A stretch of DNA of 9,729 bases from Candidatus Gallibacteroides avistercoris (GTDB lineage Bacteria; Bacteroidota; Bacteroidia; Bacteroidales; CHK158-818). The stretch spans positions 1-9,729 of the forward strand of contig DVNA01000113.1 of assembly GCA_018714665.1 (NCBI GenBank). Reading direction: 5' to 3'. Below are positions 1-7,227 of the stretch, one piece after another. Within the stretch, counting starts at the first letter, position 1. The number at the start of each line of letters is the position of its first letter. The position numbers and the translations under genes are program-made. Under the pieces are notes generated by a model that had not been told where the DNA came from, ran no database searches, and saw only the letters and a list, made by a program, of their open reading frames with translations.

Positions 1-502
1 CCTGCCAATAGAGATCCAGTCTGTCTTCGCGCTCTATCGTCGTTCCGAACGATTCGACACCGGCCTTTTTCAAATCGGCCTGCCAGATTTTCCCTCTCAC
101 CTCCGGAGCCAAACGGTTCAACACCGTCCGATCGGTTACCTGCTTCCACCTTTTTATCCGAACGTCTCCGGTCAAAACAGGAGTTTCGCCCGGATAAGCC
201 ACCAGCTCCAACGGAGCCTCCGACCCGTTTCCCGATAATGACAACATCTCCTCTACCGGATACGCTCCGTCTCTAAAATAGAGCTGTACCTTTATGCCGG
301 GATTCTCCGTCCGAAATGCCTGGACCTTTTTTATTGCATTGGCTACGGTTTTCCAAGGTCGCTGTTCGGTTCCCGGAGATTTGTCGTTCCCTTTGGGTGA
401 TACAAAAAATTCGGCTGACTGTTGTGCAAAAACCAACGTTGGAATCGTCCAACATAGAGAAGCCACGATCCCTACAACATACCATATTCGTGCAATTTTC
501 AT
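1..502 (-). CDS. Secreted right-handed beta-helix protein, carbohydrate-active type (3' end outside window)
   Basis: Only the first 167 residues are visible; the frame stays open to the window edge. The ATG at 502-500 is followed by a clear signal peptide (residues 1-26, hydrophobic core then LVFA|QQ), so the protein is exported. Residues 32-56 carry the opening of many secreted parallel beta-helix proteins, FFVSPKGNDKSPGT followed by PWKTVANAI. Residues 97-113 (LELVAYPGETPVLTG) and 139-144 (KIWQAD) are also typical of beta-helix glycoside hydrolases and polysaccharide lyase-like proteins of Bacteroidota, including GH141-like enzymes. The catalytic part would lie downstream, so neither family nor substrate can be assigned. 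It begins about 97 nt past the secA stop and after the secA terminator, so it is probably its own transcription unit, although I found no good TAnnTTTG box in that gap. An exported polysaccharide-degrading or polysaccharide-binding role is inference. Confidence 0.8.
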   Translation of the reverse strand, partial: MKIARIWYVVGIVASLCWTIPTLVFAQQSAEFFVSPKGNDKSPGTEQRPWKTVANAIKKVQAFRTENPGIKVQLYFRDGAYPVEEMLSLSGNGSEAPLELVAYPGETPVLTGDVRIKRWKQVTDRTVLNRLAPEVRGKIWQADLKKAGVESFGTTIEREDRLDLYWQ

Positions 503-529
503 GATAAAAGGTGTTTTAAAGTTGTTTAT

Positions 530-560
530 AAAAAGATAGCCCGATAAAGATACCGGGCTA
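530..560 (-). terminator. Intrinsic terminator after secA
   Basis: Read on the minus strand, TAGCCCG (560-554) and CGGGCTA (543-537) form a perfect 7-bp GC-rich stem with a 10-nt loop. TCTTTTT follows at once (536-530). It starts 39 nt after the secA stop codon. On the plus strand the hairpin has no T-run after it, so it fits only minus-strand transcription, that is, the end of the secA message. Confidence 0.75.
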
Positions 561-563
561 CTC

Positions 564-577
564 ATAGAAATTTCTAT
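564..577. repeat. Perfect 14-bp palindrome downstream of secA
   Basis: ATAGAAATTTCTAT is identical to its own reverse complement. It lies between the secA stop (599) and the terminator hairpin. As RNA it could form a weak 5-bp stem with an AATT loop; as DNA it could be a dimeric protein site. Nothing in the sequence decides between these and chance. Confidence 0.4.
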
Positions 578-598
578 TGGGATCTCCGGACACGAGGA

Positions 599-3500
599 TT
601 ATACCTCCCGTCCGTGACAATTCTTGTATTTCTTTCCACTTCCACAAGGGCACGGGTCGTTGCGTCCGACACGAGGAGCTGCCTGTACGGGCATGGGCTT
701 GGGCCGTTGCGGAGCAGCAGAACCTCCCTGACCGCCGATTTCATCCTTACGGGTTCTGTATTTGCTGTAATCCTGACGCGCCTCCGGGGCAGCTTCGCGT
801 ACCTGCTCGGGTTCTCGTACCGGAATCTGACCGCGCATCAAGATGGCGATGGTCTTCTGGTTTATCCCGTCTATCATGGTCTTGAACAGGCCGAACGATT
901 CCAGTTTAAAAATCAACAACGGGTCTTTTTGCTCGTAGCTGGCATTCCGTACCGACTCGCGCAAATCGTCCAAATCTCTCAGGTGGTCTTTCCAGGCTTC
1001 GTCTATCACGTGCAACATAATGGCTTTCTGGAACGACTTGATAATGCTTTTCGATTCGCTTTCATACGCCTCTTTCAGGTTGCAAGAGATGTGATAAATC
1101 CTCTTCCCGTCGGTTATGGGAATCATGATATTTTCATACATCGCCCCCTGCTTTTCATAAACCTGTTTGATAACGGGATTGGCAATGGTAGCCATGTTCT
1201 CGGTTTTACGTTTAAAGGCTTCCCATGCCTGCCGGTAAATCATTTCGGCCAACTCATCGGTTTTCTTCGATTTCAGTTCGGCTTTCCCGAAAGGCACTTC
1301 GATGGCGAAGGTCTTGAAAACTTCCTGCTGCAACGTTTCAAAATCTTCGCTGCCTTGAACGGACTCGACGATATACACGGCTGCGTCGTACATCATGTTG
1401 ATGATATCGATGCCGATGCGTTCGCCCATCAAGGCGTGGCGACGTTTGGTATATACCACTTCGCGCTGGGTATTCATCACATCGTCGTATTCCAACAGGT
1501 GCTTGCGGATACCGAAGTTATTCTCTTCCACCTTCTTCTGGGCACGCTCTATGGATTTAGAAATCATGCTGTGTTCGATCATCTCGCCATCCTTAAAGCC
1601 CAAGCGGTCCATCACCCTGGAAATCCGTTCGGAGGCAAACAACCGCATCAAATCGTCTTCCAACGACACGTAGAACACGGATGACCCGGGGTCTCCCTGA
1701 CGTCCGGAACGTCCGCGCAACTGACGGTCCACCCGGCGGGACTCATGCCGTTCGGTACCGATAATGGCCAACCCTCCGGCTTCACGCACCTTTTCGGAGA
1801 GCTTGATGTCGGTACCACGGCCGGCCATGTTGGTGGCAATTGTTACCGTACCGCTCTGCCCGGCCTGCGCCACAATCTCGGCTTCGCGCTGGTGTAACTT
1901 GGCATTCAAGACGTTGTGTTTTATTTTTCGCATGGTCAACATCTTGGAGAGGAGTTCCGATATTTCGACCGAGGTGGTACCTACCAACACGGGACGTCCG
2001 GCTTCTACCAGACTTTGTATCTCGTTGATAACGGCTGTATATTTTTCGCGTTTGGTGCGATATACCCTGTCATTCAGGTCTTTGCGGATAACCGGAACGT
2101 TGGTGGGGATGGTCACCACATCCAACTTGTAGATGTTCCAGAATTCGCCGGCTTCGGTTTCGGCTGTACCGGTCATACCGGCCAGTTTATGGTACATACG
2201 GAAATAGTTCTGCAACGTAATCGTGGCGAATGTCTGCGTAGCGGCTTCTACCTTTACGCGCTCTTTCGCCTCGATGGCCTGATGCAATCCGTCGGAATAA
2301 CGACGACCTTCCATGATACGGCCGGTCTGTTCGTCCACAATCTTGACCTTGTTGTCGATAACCACATACTCATCGTCCTTTTCAAACAGGGTATAAGCCT
2401 TCAACAGCTGGTTGATGGTGTGTACCCGTTCTGCTTTTACGGCATAGTTCTGCATCAATTCATCTTTCTTGGTCTGTTTCTCTTCGGGAGTCAGGTTCAT
2501 GTTTTCCAACTCGGAGAGTTCAGCTCCAATATCAGGCAAGACAAAGAGCTTGGGGTCGTCCGAATTCCCGGTAATCATATCGACGCCCTTGTCTGTCAAC
2601 TCGATGCTGTTGTTCTTTTCGTCGATAACAAAAAGCAACGGATCGGTTATTTCAGGCATGTGTTTGTTCTGTTCCGAGATATAGTACTCTTCGGTCTTCA
2701 ACATGGTGGCCTTGATACCGGGTTCGCTCAGGAACTTGATCAAAGCTCCGTTTTTGGGTAACCCCTTGAACGAACGGAAGAGCAGTTTAGCCCCCTCTTC
2801 CTGTACCTTGGGATCGGCATCCGCCATCTTGACCTTGGCTTCGGCCAACAACTTGGTGGTATAGGCTTTTTGTTCTTTTACCAACATCTCCACCTTGGGA
2901 CGCAACTCTTCAAACAGTTGATTGTCGCCCTTGGGTACGGGACCGGAGATAATCAACGGGGTACGGGCATCGTCAATCAACACGGAGTCCACCTCATCGA
3001 CAATGGCATAGTTGTGTTTGCGTTGAACCAAATCGTTGGGCGAAACGGACATATTGTCGCGCAAGTAGTCGAACCCGAATTCGTTGTTGGTACCGAAAGT
3101 GATGTCGGCGGCATAGGCTTTACGCCGTTCGGCCGAGTTGGGCTGGTGTTTGTCGATACAATCGACCGAGAGACCGTGGAACATATACAAGGGGCCCATC
3201 CATTCGGAGTCACGCTTGGAGAGGTAATCGTTGACCGTTACCACGTGCACCCCGTTGCGGGTCAATGCATTCAAAAACACCGGCAAGGTGGCTACCAACG
3301 TTTTCCCTTCACCGGTGGCCATTTCTGCAATTTTTCCTTTGTGCAGGACGACCCCTCCGATCAGTTGTACGTCGTAGTGTACCATGTTCCAGGTAATTTC
3401 GTTTCCACCGGCCATCCAATGGTTCTGGTAGATGGCCTTATCGCCTTCTATCCGAACAAAGTCATGCTGTGCCGCCAAATCGCGGTCCATCTGGGTAGCG

Positions 3501-3889
3501 GTAACTTCCAGTTCCGGATTCTGGGCAAAACGACGAGCCGTATCTTTTACTACGGCAAAAACCTCGGGCAATACCTCATCCAAGGCTGTTTCGTATTTCT
3601 CGGTAATGACCTTTTCCAATTTGTCTATTTCATTCCAGTTCTTTTCCCGTTGGTCATAATCCAACTCTTCGAGGTGCTCTTTGAGCTCCTTGATGCGGTT
3701 CTTCTCTACCGATACCGCGTCCTGAATTTTTTGTTTTATATCGTCAATGCGCTGGCGCAGCTGGTCGTTGCTCAACCGTTCGATCGTAGGATAAACAGCC
3801 TTGATTTTATCAACATAAGGCATAATCTCTTTTAAGTCGCGTTGCGACTTATTCCCGAACAGATTTTTTAAAAAATCATTAAATCCCAT
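599..3889 (-). CDS. secA: Protein translocase subunit SecA (ATPase motor)
   Basis: SecA is the cytosolic and membrane-associated ATPase that pushes unfolded preproteins through SecYEG. The 1096-residue protein has Walker A GEGKT (193-197), Walker B/DEAD box DEVD (298-301), MTGT (572-575), NMAGRGTDI (687-695) and RQLRGRSGRQGD (722-733). The helical scaffold and wing follow at about 750-1020. The C-terminal zinc-binding tail has C1080, C1082, C1091 and H1092, which in E. coli contacts SecB and lipids. Compared with E. coli (901 aa) it has extra segments at about 57-103 (Lys/Glu-rich, probably coiled coil), 122-170 and 330-450, all familiar from Bacteroides SecA. It lacks the E. coli insertion after GRGTDI. 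The ATG at 3889 gives MGFNDFLKNLFGNKS, the normal SecA N-terminus. No clear promoter lies in the 94-nt gap to the upstream gene, so co-transcription with it is likely. Confidence 0.98.
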   Translation of the reverse strand: MGFNDFLKNLFGNKSQRDLKEIMPYVDKIKAVYPTIERLSNDQLRQRIDDIKQKIQDAVSVEKNRIKELKEHLEELDYDQREKNWNEIDKLEKVITEKYETALDEVLPEVFAVVKDTARRFAQNPELEVTATQMDRDLAAQHDFVRIEGDKAIYQNHWMAGGNEITWNMVHYDVQLIGGVVLHKGKIAEMATGEGKTLVATLPVFLNALTRNGVHVVTVNDYLSKRDSEWMGPLYMFHGLSVDCIDKHQPNSAERRKAYAADITFGTNNEFGFDYLRDNMSVSPNDLVQRKHNYAIVDEVDSVLIDDARTPLIISGPVPKGDNQLFEELRPKVEMLVKEQKAYTTKLLAEAKVKMADADPKVQEEGAKLLFRSFKGLPKNGALIKFLSEPGIKATMLKTEEYYISEQNKHMPEITDPLLFVIDEKNNSIELTDKGVDMITGNSDDPKLFVLPDIGAELSELENMNLTPEEKQTKKDELMQNYAVKAERVHTINQLLKAYTLFEKDDEYVVIDNKVKIVDEQTGRIMEGRRYSDGLHQAIEAKERVKVEAATQTFATITLQNYFRMYHKLAGMTGTAETEAGEFWNIYKLDVVTIPTNVPVIRKDLNDRVYRTKREKYTAVINEIQSLVEAGRPVLVGTTSVEISELLSKMLTMRKIKHNVLNAKLHQREAEIVAQAGQSGTVTIATNMAGRGTDIKLSEKVREAGGLAIIGTERHESRRVDRQLRGRSGRQGDPGSSVFYVSLEDDLMRLFASERISRVMDRLGFKDGEMIEHSMISKSIERAQKKVEENNFGIRKHLLEYDDVMNTQREVVYTKRRHALMGERIGIDIINMMYDAAVYIVESVQGSEDFETLQQEVFKTFAIEVPFGKAELKSKKTDELAEMIYRQAWEAFKRKTENMATIANPVIKQVYEKQGAMYENIMIPITDGKRIYHISCNLKEAYESESKSIIKSFQKAIMLHVIDEAWKDHLRDLDDLRESVRNASYEQKDPLLIFKLESFGLFKTMIDGINQKTIAILMRGQIPVREPEQVREAAPEARQDYSKYRTRKDEIGGQGGSAAPQRPKPMPVQAAPRVGRNDPCPCGSGKKYKNCHGREV

Positions 3890-3919
3890 ATTTGTTTTTG
3901 TATATTTTTCGTTTAATGT

Positions 3920-3937
3920 CCCGGTCTCACTTCCGGG
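3920..3937 (-). other. Small GC hairpin in the secA 5' leader
   Basis: CCCGG and CCGGG form a 5-bp stem with an 8-nt loop, about 30 nt upstream of the secA start in an otherwise A/T-rich 94-nt spacer. On the minus strand no T-run follows, so it is not a terminator for the upstream gene. A T-rich stretch follows it only on the plus strand, where no gene would use it. A role in secA translation is possible but unproven. Confidence 0.35.
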
Positions 3938-3983
3938 GTTTCTTATTTTATTCTTTTATCGAATATTTTCAATGGTTATCCGC

Positions 3984-5570
3984 CTATCGCCAAAACTCGG
4001 GCAGAATCTCTTCGGATGCCGCATTCGGGGAACGGATTCGCAGGATACTCGATACGGTAGGTGCTATCGATGTCGCCTTGATCTGGCGGGTAATGCGTTC
4101 CGGTTTTATGTTCCGTCCGAAGAAAATAGCAGGAGCCGGGATAGCATTATTGCGAATGTATTCGCGCGTTCCGTCAAAATCTTCGTACACGATTTCCCAA
4201 CCCGGACGAATTTCCAACCACAAATCGCCTGAAAAATCCCGATGGAATCCGTTACGCATGGCTTCTACCCGGTCGTTCCATTTTCCGTGCATCAACTGGT
4301 GCGAGGTAACCACGTCTTGTACACCGGCCATCTGAACAAGGAATTCTGCGGCTTTCGTTTGAAATTCTTCTATGTCTATCAGTTTATCGGCTATGGCTTT
4401 ACGATTCAAAAACAGCTGTCCGTTGTGATAGCCTTCTACCCAACGTTGCTCTCCATAAATCGCCATCAAATACATATTCAACAGAGAAACGGCCCGCTTG
4501 GGGAAGAACTCGCCCGCAGGGACGCCAAAACTGCTCACCTCTTTTCCCTCTCCGTCAAAATGGCCGGTAGAAGAGACAAAGATCAAGACATTGTTCAACC
4601 CTACTTTTCGATCTATCAGATCGAGCAACCGGGCTATCTCCGCATCTAATCGCAGGTAGGTATCCTGTATCTCGGTACTGTATTCTTGACGGTCTTTGTA
4701 TTGATAATTGGATGCTGAATAGCCTACACTTAAAAAATCAGGGACCTCTTTGAGACCAAACTGCACATGGTCAAAGAGAGAAGCCACCATGCGGGTTACC
4801 TCTCGGTTTATCAACCCGCTCGATTTCAGGTCAATAAATTGCTTCCCCTTGCTCTTCGAGAAATCGTGTCTAAACGCTATCTCCTGCGAAGGAGCATACG
4901 GAATGTAATGATACTGTTGTATGGGCAGCAACGGTTCCCACACCATCGTATCGATTCGTTTGGACAACGGCGATTGCTGATTATCCTGTTCTACGTACCA
5001 GGGCATCTCCTTATAATGGGTGGTAGAGGCCCAGTTTCCGGTAATATTATCTATCCACAACACCGTATTGGCAGCGTGTCCGGCACTGATGATAGCCTGT
5101 TCGAGTGACGGTGCTACGGCATAGACATCGCTTTTCCCTCCTGAGGCTACTTTGAGTTCATCGCAAATAGTCGAAGTCAACAATGCTTTTGGGGAGACGA
5201 AATCATCCGTGAAATTCCCCGGTTTTTCCAAGTCATAAAAAATAGATTCTTCCTTGCTTCTTTCCGTATTGAAAACCGTTCCCGACACAATGCCGTGATA
5301 ACAGGGATTCGTCCCGGTAAAAATAGTGGCGACCGCCGAAGCACAATTCAGGTTGGGATAATCGAACGCGACGTTTTCATACAGGATACCTTCATTCATC
5401 AACCTCCTGAATCCACTACTGCCGAAAGCGTTCTGCATCATCAACAGATAGTCGGTCCGCAACTGGTCTATCGTAATACCCACCACCAACTTGGGCACAT
5501 TTACCAACTGTTGTGCCGTCAACGGGGTAGTTGCAAATACCAATAATAACGAAGCGAATAGTTTATTCAT
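3984..5570 (-). CDS. Secreted alkaline-phosphatase-superfamily protein, probable pseudoenzyme
   Basis: 528 residues with a signal peptide (1-19, PLTA|QQ), so probably periplasmic or surface-bound. The fold is that of PafA-type phosphatases and nucleotide pyrophosphatases: KLVVGITIDQLRTDY (27-41), GFRRLMNEG (53-61), TIFTGTNPCYHGI (82-94), AGHAANTVLWID (163-174) and a closing PAPAIFFG (478-485). Aligned by eye to PafA, D35 matches metal ligand D38. The nucleophile Thr79 is Cys76 at exactly the same 41-residue spacing. N100 becomes G97, K162 becomes S155, R164 becomes E157, D305 becomes N288, H309 becomes K292, the D352-H353 pair becomes T335-G336, and H486 is not a His. Two-zinc phosphatase chemistry is therefore unlikely. 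Length is normal and the frame intact, so this is a maintained gene, not decay. The start is 10 nt after the DUF4105 stop, so the two are co-transcribed; secA follows. Confidence 0.88.
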   Translation of the reverse strand: MNKLFASLLLVFATTPLTAQQLVNVPKLVVGITIDQLRTDYLLMMQNAFGSSGFRRLMNEGILYENVAFDYPNLNCASAVATIFTGTNPCYHGIVSGTVFNTERSKEESIFYDLEKPGNFTDDFVSPKALLTSTICDELKVASGGKSDVYAVAPSLEQAIISAGHAANTVLWIDNITGNWASTTHYKEMPWYVEQDNQQSPLSKRIDTMVWEPLLPIQQYHYIPYAPSQEIAFRHDFSKSKGKQFIDLKSSGLINREVTRMVASLFDHVQFGLKEVPDFLSVGYSASNYQYKDRQEYSTEIQDTYLRLDAEIARLLDLIDRKVGLNNVLIFVSSTGHFDGEGKEVSSFGVPAGEFFPKRAVSLLNMYLMAIYGEQRWVEGYHNGQLFLNRKAIADKLIDIEEFQTKAAEFLVQMAGVQDVVTSHQLMHGKWNDRVEAMRNGFHRDFSGDLWLEIRPGWEIVYEDFDGTREYIRNNAIPAPAIFFGRNIKPERITRQIKATSIAPTVSSILRIRSPNAASEEILPEFWR

Positions 5571-5580
5571 CTTTTTTCTT

Positions 5581-6792
5581 TTAAATGCCCGGCCTCTTTT
5601 TTAGGCGGGATTTTTGTTCAACCGCGATATGGCTCGCCGACCGTACCAGCAAAGCTACCATCCATCCGGCAAATGCCGCATTAAATTGCTGCGGAATTAC
5701 GTTCCAAAGCAGTAGCAATGCCATTACCACGGCAAAGTTAATAAAATGATAGTAACGGACTATCTTTTTTGCCGATTTTAGCCAAATGGCTATGGCCACG
5801 ACCCAATGGAAAGGATGTAACCAGAAGCCTGAATAATTGGGATAAGTGGCCGGATGTTCCGATACAAACATCAGGAAAAAGAGGAGACTCCCCAACAGAC
5901 CATAAAACGAAAACAGCAACGTGTCAAACCACCGTAACCGCCACCCCCGAAGATATTGAAATACCGAAAGAAAGATCACGCATACGGCCCATATCCAGGA
6001 GACGAACAGGGGAGAGGGAATGTAACAGGTAGATGGTTCCGGTTCTGCGGGTTCGCTGCTCACCAAAGTATCAGTCCTGCTTACCAACTTTCGGGTTACG
6101 GTATCTGTTTGAATCCGTGCCGAAGCAAAGGCTTTCATCAAATTATCCGGCAGGAAAAGGCTCTCTTGGAAAGTTATCGGCTTGTCTATACGACTACCCA
6201 ATGCCAAATCAATCCCAAAGGTAAGCCACGGATCGGGCTGGGTACACTCGTGTATAAGCGAACGGAACGTTCCTTGTACAGAGGTGCTATCATACAACAG
6301 CTCTCCTCGAATATGGCGCTGAATCATCTCCGCAGCCCGGGTAGAACAGTTATCAAACAGGAAATTATAACGGTACTCCCGATTCTCCGGCAGGGAGTTC
6401 TCATTCAAGGCATGAAATAGGGCGTTTGCTTCGGCCTGTGTCAGGTCCAATGATTGCTGATACACCGAGGAGTTGCGCATCGCATAACTAAACAGAAAAT
6501 CACGAAAACGTTCTATACCCAGCCAATAATCGGTTTCTCCTTTGGTAAAGCGATAAATGAAATGGGGGGTATCAAAACTGAATATGCCGTAATTGTAAAT
6601 AATATCTATTTTCTTGGCCGGGCGCTCTATCCGGATAGCCGTATGGCCGAAAAGTTCATAGGCCTCCGTCCCCGGCGAGCAGGTAATCAGGCTTACGGTC
6701 AAGGTATCGCCCGGAGCATCGGCCGATACCTTGACCGACGAAAATACCAGCCAGCATAAAAGGAAAATCTTACTATATATAATTTTACGCAT
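5581..6792 (-). CDS. DUF4105 (Lnb N-terminal-like) membrane protein
   Basis: 403 residues from the ATG at 6792. A longer ORF begins at 6828, but its extra 12 residues precede a good signal sequence (KIIYSKIFLLCWLVFSSVKV), so the inner start is preferred; the promoter-like site at 6840-6868 fits it. Residues 28-200 are the DUF4105 domain: LITCSPGTEAYELFGHTAIRI (35-55, with H50), YNYGIFSF (67-74) and YNFLFDNCSTRAAEMI (142-157, with C149). An early His in GHxAI and a later NC recalls circularly permuted papain-like (LRAT/YiiX-type) hydrolases, so H50 and C149 may be catalytic; that is inference. A linker (about 235-258) leads to four or five membrane helices at about 260-390 and a basic tail (KSRLKKRPGI). 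The predicted layout is a periplasmic enzyme-like domain anchored in the inner membrane. Substrate unknown. It is first in the run with the pseudo-phosphatase and secA. Confidence 0.88.
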   Translation of the reverse strand: MRKIIYSKIFLLCWLVFSSVKVSADAPGDTLTVSLITCSPGTEAYELFGHTAIRIERPAKKIDIIYNYGIFSFDTPHFIYRFTKGETDYWLGIERFRDFLFSYAMRNSSVYQQSLDLTQAEANALFHALNENSLPENREYRYNFLFDNCSTRAAEMIQRHIRGELLYDSTSVQGTFRSLIHECTQPDPWLTFGIDLALGSRIDKPITFQESLFLPDNLMKAFASARIQTDTVTRKLVSRTDTLVSSEPAEPEPSTCYIPSPLFVSWIWAVCVIFLSVFQYLRGWRLRWFDTLLFSFYGLLGSLLFFLMFVSEHPATYPNYSGFWLHPFHWVVAIAIWLKSAKKIVRYYHFINFAVVMALLLLWNVIPQQFNAAFAGWMVALLVRSASHIAVEQKSRLKKRPGI

Positions 6793-6839
6793 AAATGTCC
6801 TAACAAGGCCTTTTCTAGAATCGACCAAGATACTGGATG

Positions 6840-6868
6840 CAAATGTAATGCGATTTTATCGAAATCAA
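6840..6868 (-). promoter_or_regulatory. Bacteroidota-type promoter for the DUF4105 gene
   Basis: On the minus strand TACATTTG (6847-6840) matches the -7 consensus TAnnTTTG. A TTG (6868-6866) lies 18 nt upstream, in the place of the -33 element. Transcription would start near 6835 and give a leader of about 40 nt before the ATG at 6792. The short repeat GATTT/AAATC lies between the two elements. Confidence 0.6.
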
Positions 6869-6994
6869 GCATATTCGCCCGATTAATTGCTCGTACCGAT
6901 TTCCCCCGAACAGGGCGAAACTTTTCACCACACATCAAACAAATTTTCGACAAAACTGTTATAAAAAAAGATTACTCGTTTATAAATAAGGAAT

Positions 6995-7025
6995 AAGAGG
7001 CATCCTGCTGCAACGGATGCCTCTT
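6995..7025 (-). terminator. Perfect 11-bp hairpin, possible terminator
   Basis: AAGAGGCATCC (6995-7005) and GGATGCCTCTT (7015-7025) pair perfectly over 11 bp around a 9-nt loop. It is the strongest hairpin in the window. On the minus strand ATTCCTTATTTAT follows, which is T-rich but not a clean T-run; on the plus strand no T-run follows. The best reading is a terminator for a minus-strand transcript starting near 7116, placed just before the DUF4105 promoter. A processed RNA structure is the alternative. Confidence 0.45.
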
Positions 7026-7040
7026 CTGAGGGATAAAAAC

Positions 7041-7116
7041 AAAAAAAAAACGATAGATGATTAATCTACGATAGATTTAAGGATTTGGCTGTTCTCATCA
7101 CGAGAAGAATTTTGAT
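7041..7116 (-). ncRNA. Candidate small RNA or attenuator-like leader
   Basis: A promoter-like site at 7121-7152 should start transcription near 7116. About 45 nt on, the RNA can fold CG-TAGAT/ATCTA-CG (7070-7051, one bulged base, 5-nt loop), followed at once by ten Ts (7050-7041) and, after one G, five more. That resembles an intrinsic terminator and gives an RNA of about 76 nt. An earlier stem TTCTC/GAGAA (about 7106-7092) and an alternative hairpin AATCTA-TCG-TAGATT (about 7077-7063), which excludes the terminator stem, are also visible. A 10-codon ORF (MRTAKSLNLS, 7098-7066) ends inside the competing stems. It could be a free sRNA, or a leader read through into the DUF4105 gene. The stems are A/T-rich and weak. 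Confidence 0.4.
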
Positions 7117-7120
7117 AACA

Positions 7121-7152
7121 CAAATATAACCGAGTCGCTCTTTTTTTACAAA
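7121..7152 (-). promoter_or_regulatory. Strong Bacteroidota-type promoter in the amtB-DUF4105 gap
   Basis: On the minus strand TTTG (7152-7149) is followed after 20 nt by TATATTTG (7128-7121), a full match to TAnnTTTG at the usual spacing. The nearest annotated start downstream is more than 320 nt away (6792) and has its own promoter-like site, so this one probably drives the short RNA at 7041-7116. Confidence 0.55.
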
Positions 7153-7178
7153 AGAAATAGACAAAACGGCAAATAACA

Positions 7179-7218
7179 TATTTCAATTGCCCGATTTTGC
7201 CCATAAAATGTTGAAATA
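7179..7218. repeat. 8-bp inverted repeat upstream of the candidate RNA promoter
   Basis: TATTTCAA (7179-7186) and TTGAAATA (7211-7218) are exact reverse complements with 24 nt between, and lie about 30-65 nt upstream of the promoter-like site at 7121-7152. The spacer holds TTGCCC twice. It could be a regulator site, but an A/T-rich repeat of this length can arise by chance. Confidence 0.3.
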
Positions 7219-7227
7219 GATTATCCT

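Noticed and set aside
614..3835. Long plus-strand open frames (614-1684, 1916-2761, 2870-3835) opposite secA, up to 356 codons
   Set aside because: They are exact antisense shadows of the secA frame, lack recognisable domains, and all known SecA motifs lie on the other strand. Strong codon bias in a long gene commonly leaves such open frames.
3920..3950. Plus-strand terminator reading of the CCCGG/CCGGG hairpin with T-rich tail
   Set aside because: No plus-strand gene or promoter lies upstream that would need it; a 5-bp stem is also short. Kept only as a hairpin in the secA leader.
6793..6828. Longer DUF4105 start at 6828
   Set aside because: It would put twelve residues ahead of a good signal sequence and begin almost at the predicted transcription start; the ATG at 6792 fits better.
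6699..6953. 84-codon minus-strand frame starting MSKICLMCGEKF with a CxxC motif
   Set aside because: Its second half overlaps the DUF4105 coding start in another frame, its middle spans the promoter-like site at 6840-6868, there is no second Cys pair, and nothing resembles a known zinc ribbon.
7130..7148. CCGAGTCG followed by a T-run on the plus strand, recalling a tracrRNA tail
   Set aside because: The stem is only 3 bp, and there are no cas genes, repeats or spacers in the window. The T-run is better read as A-rich spacer within the minus-strand promoter.
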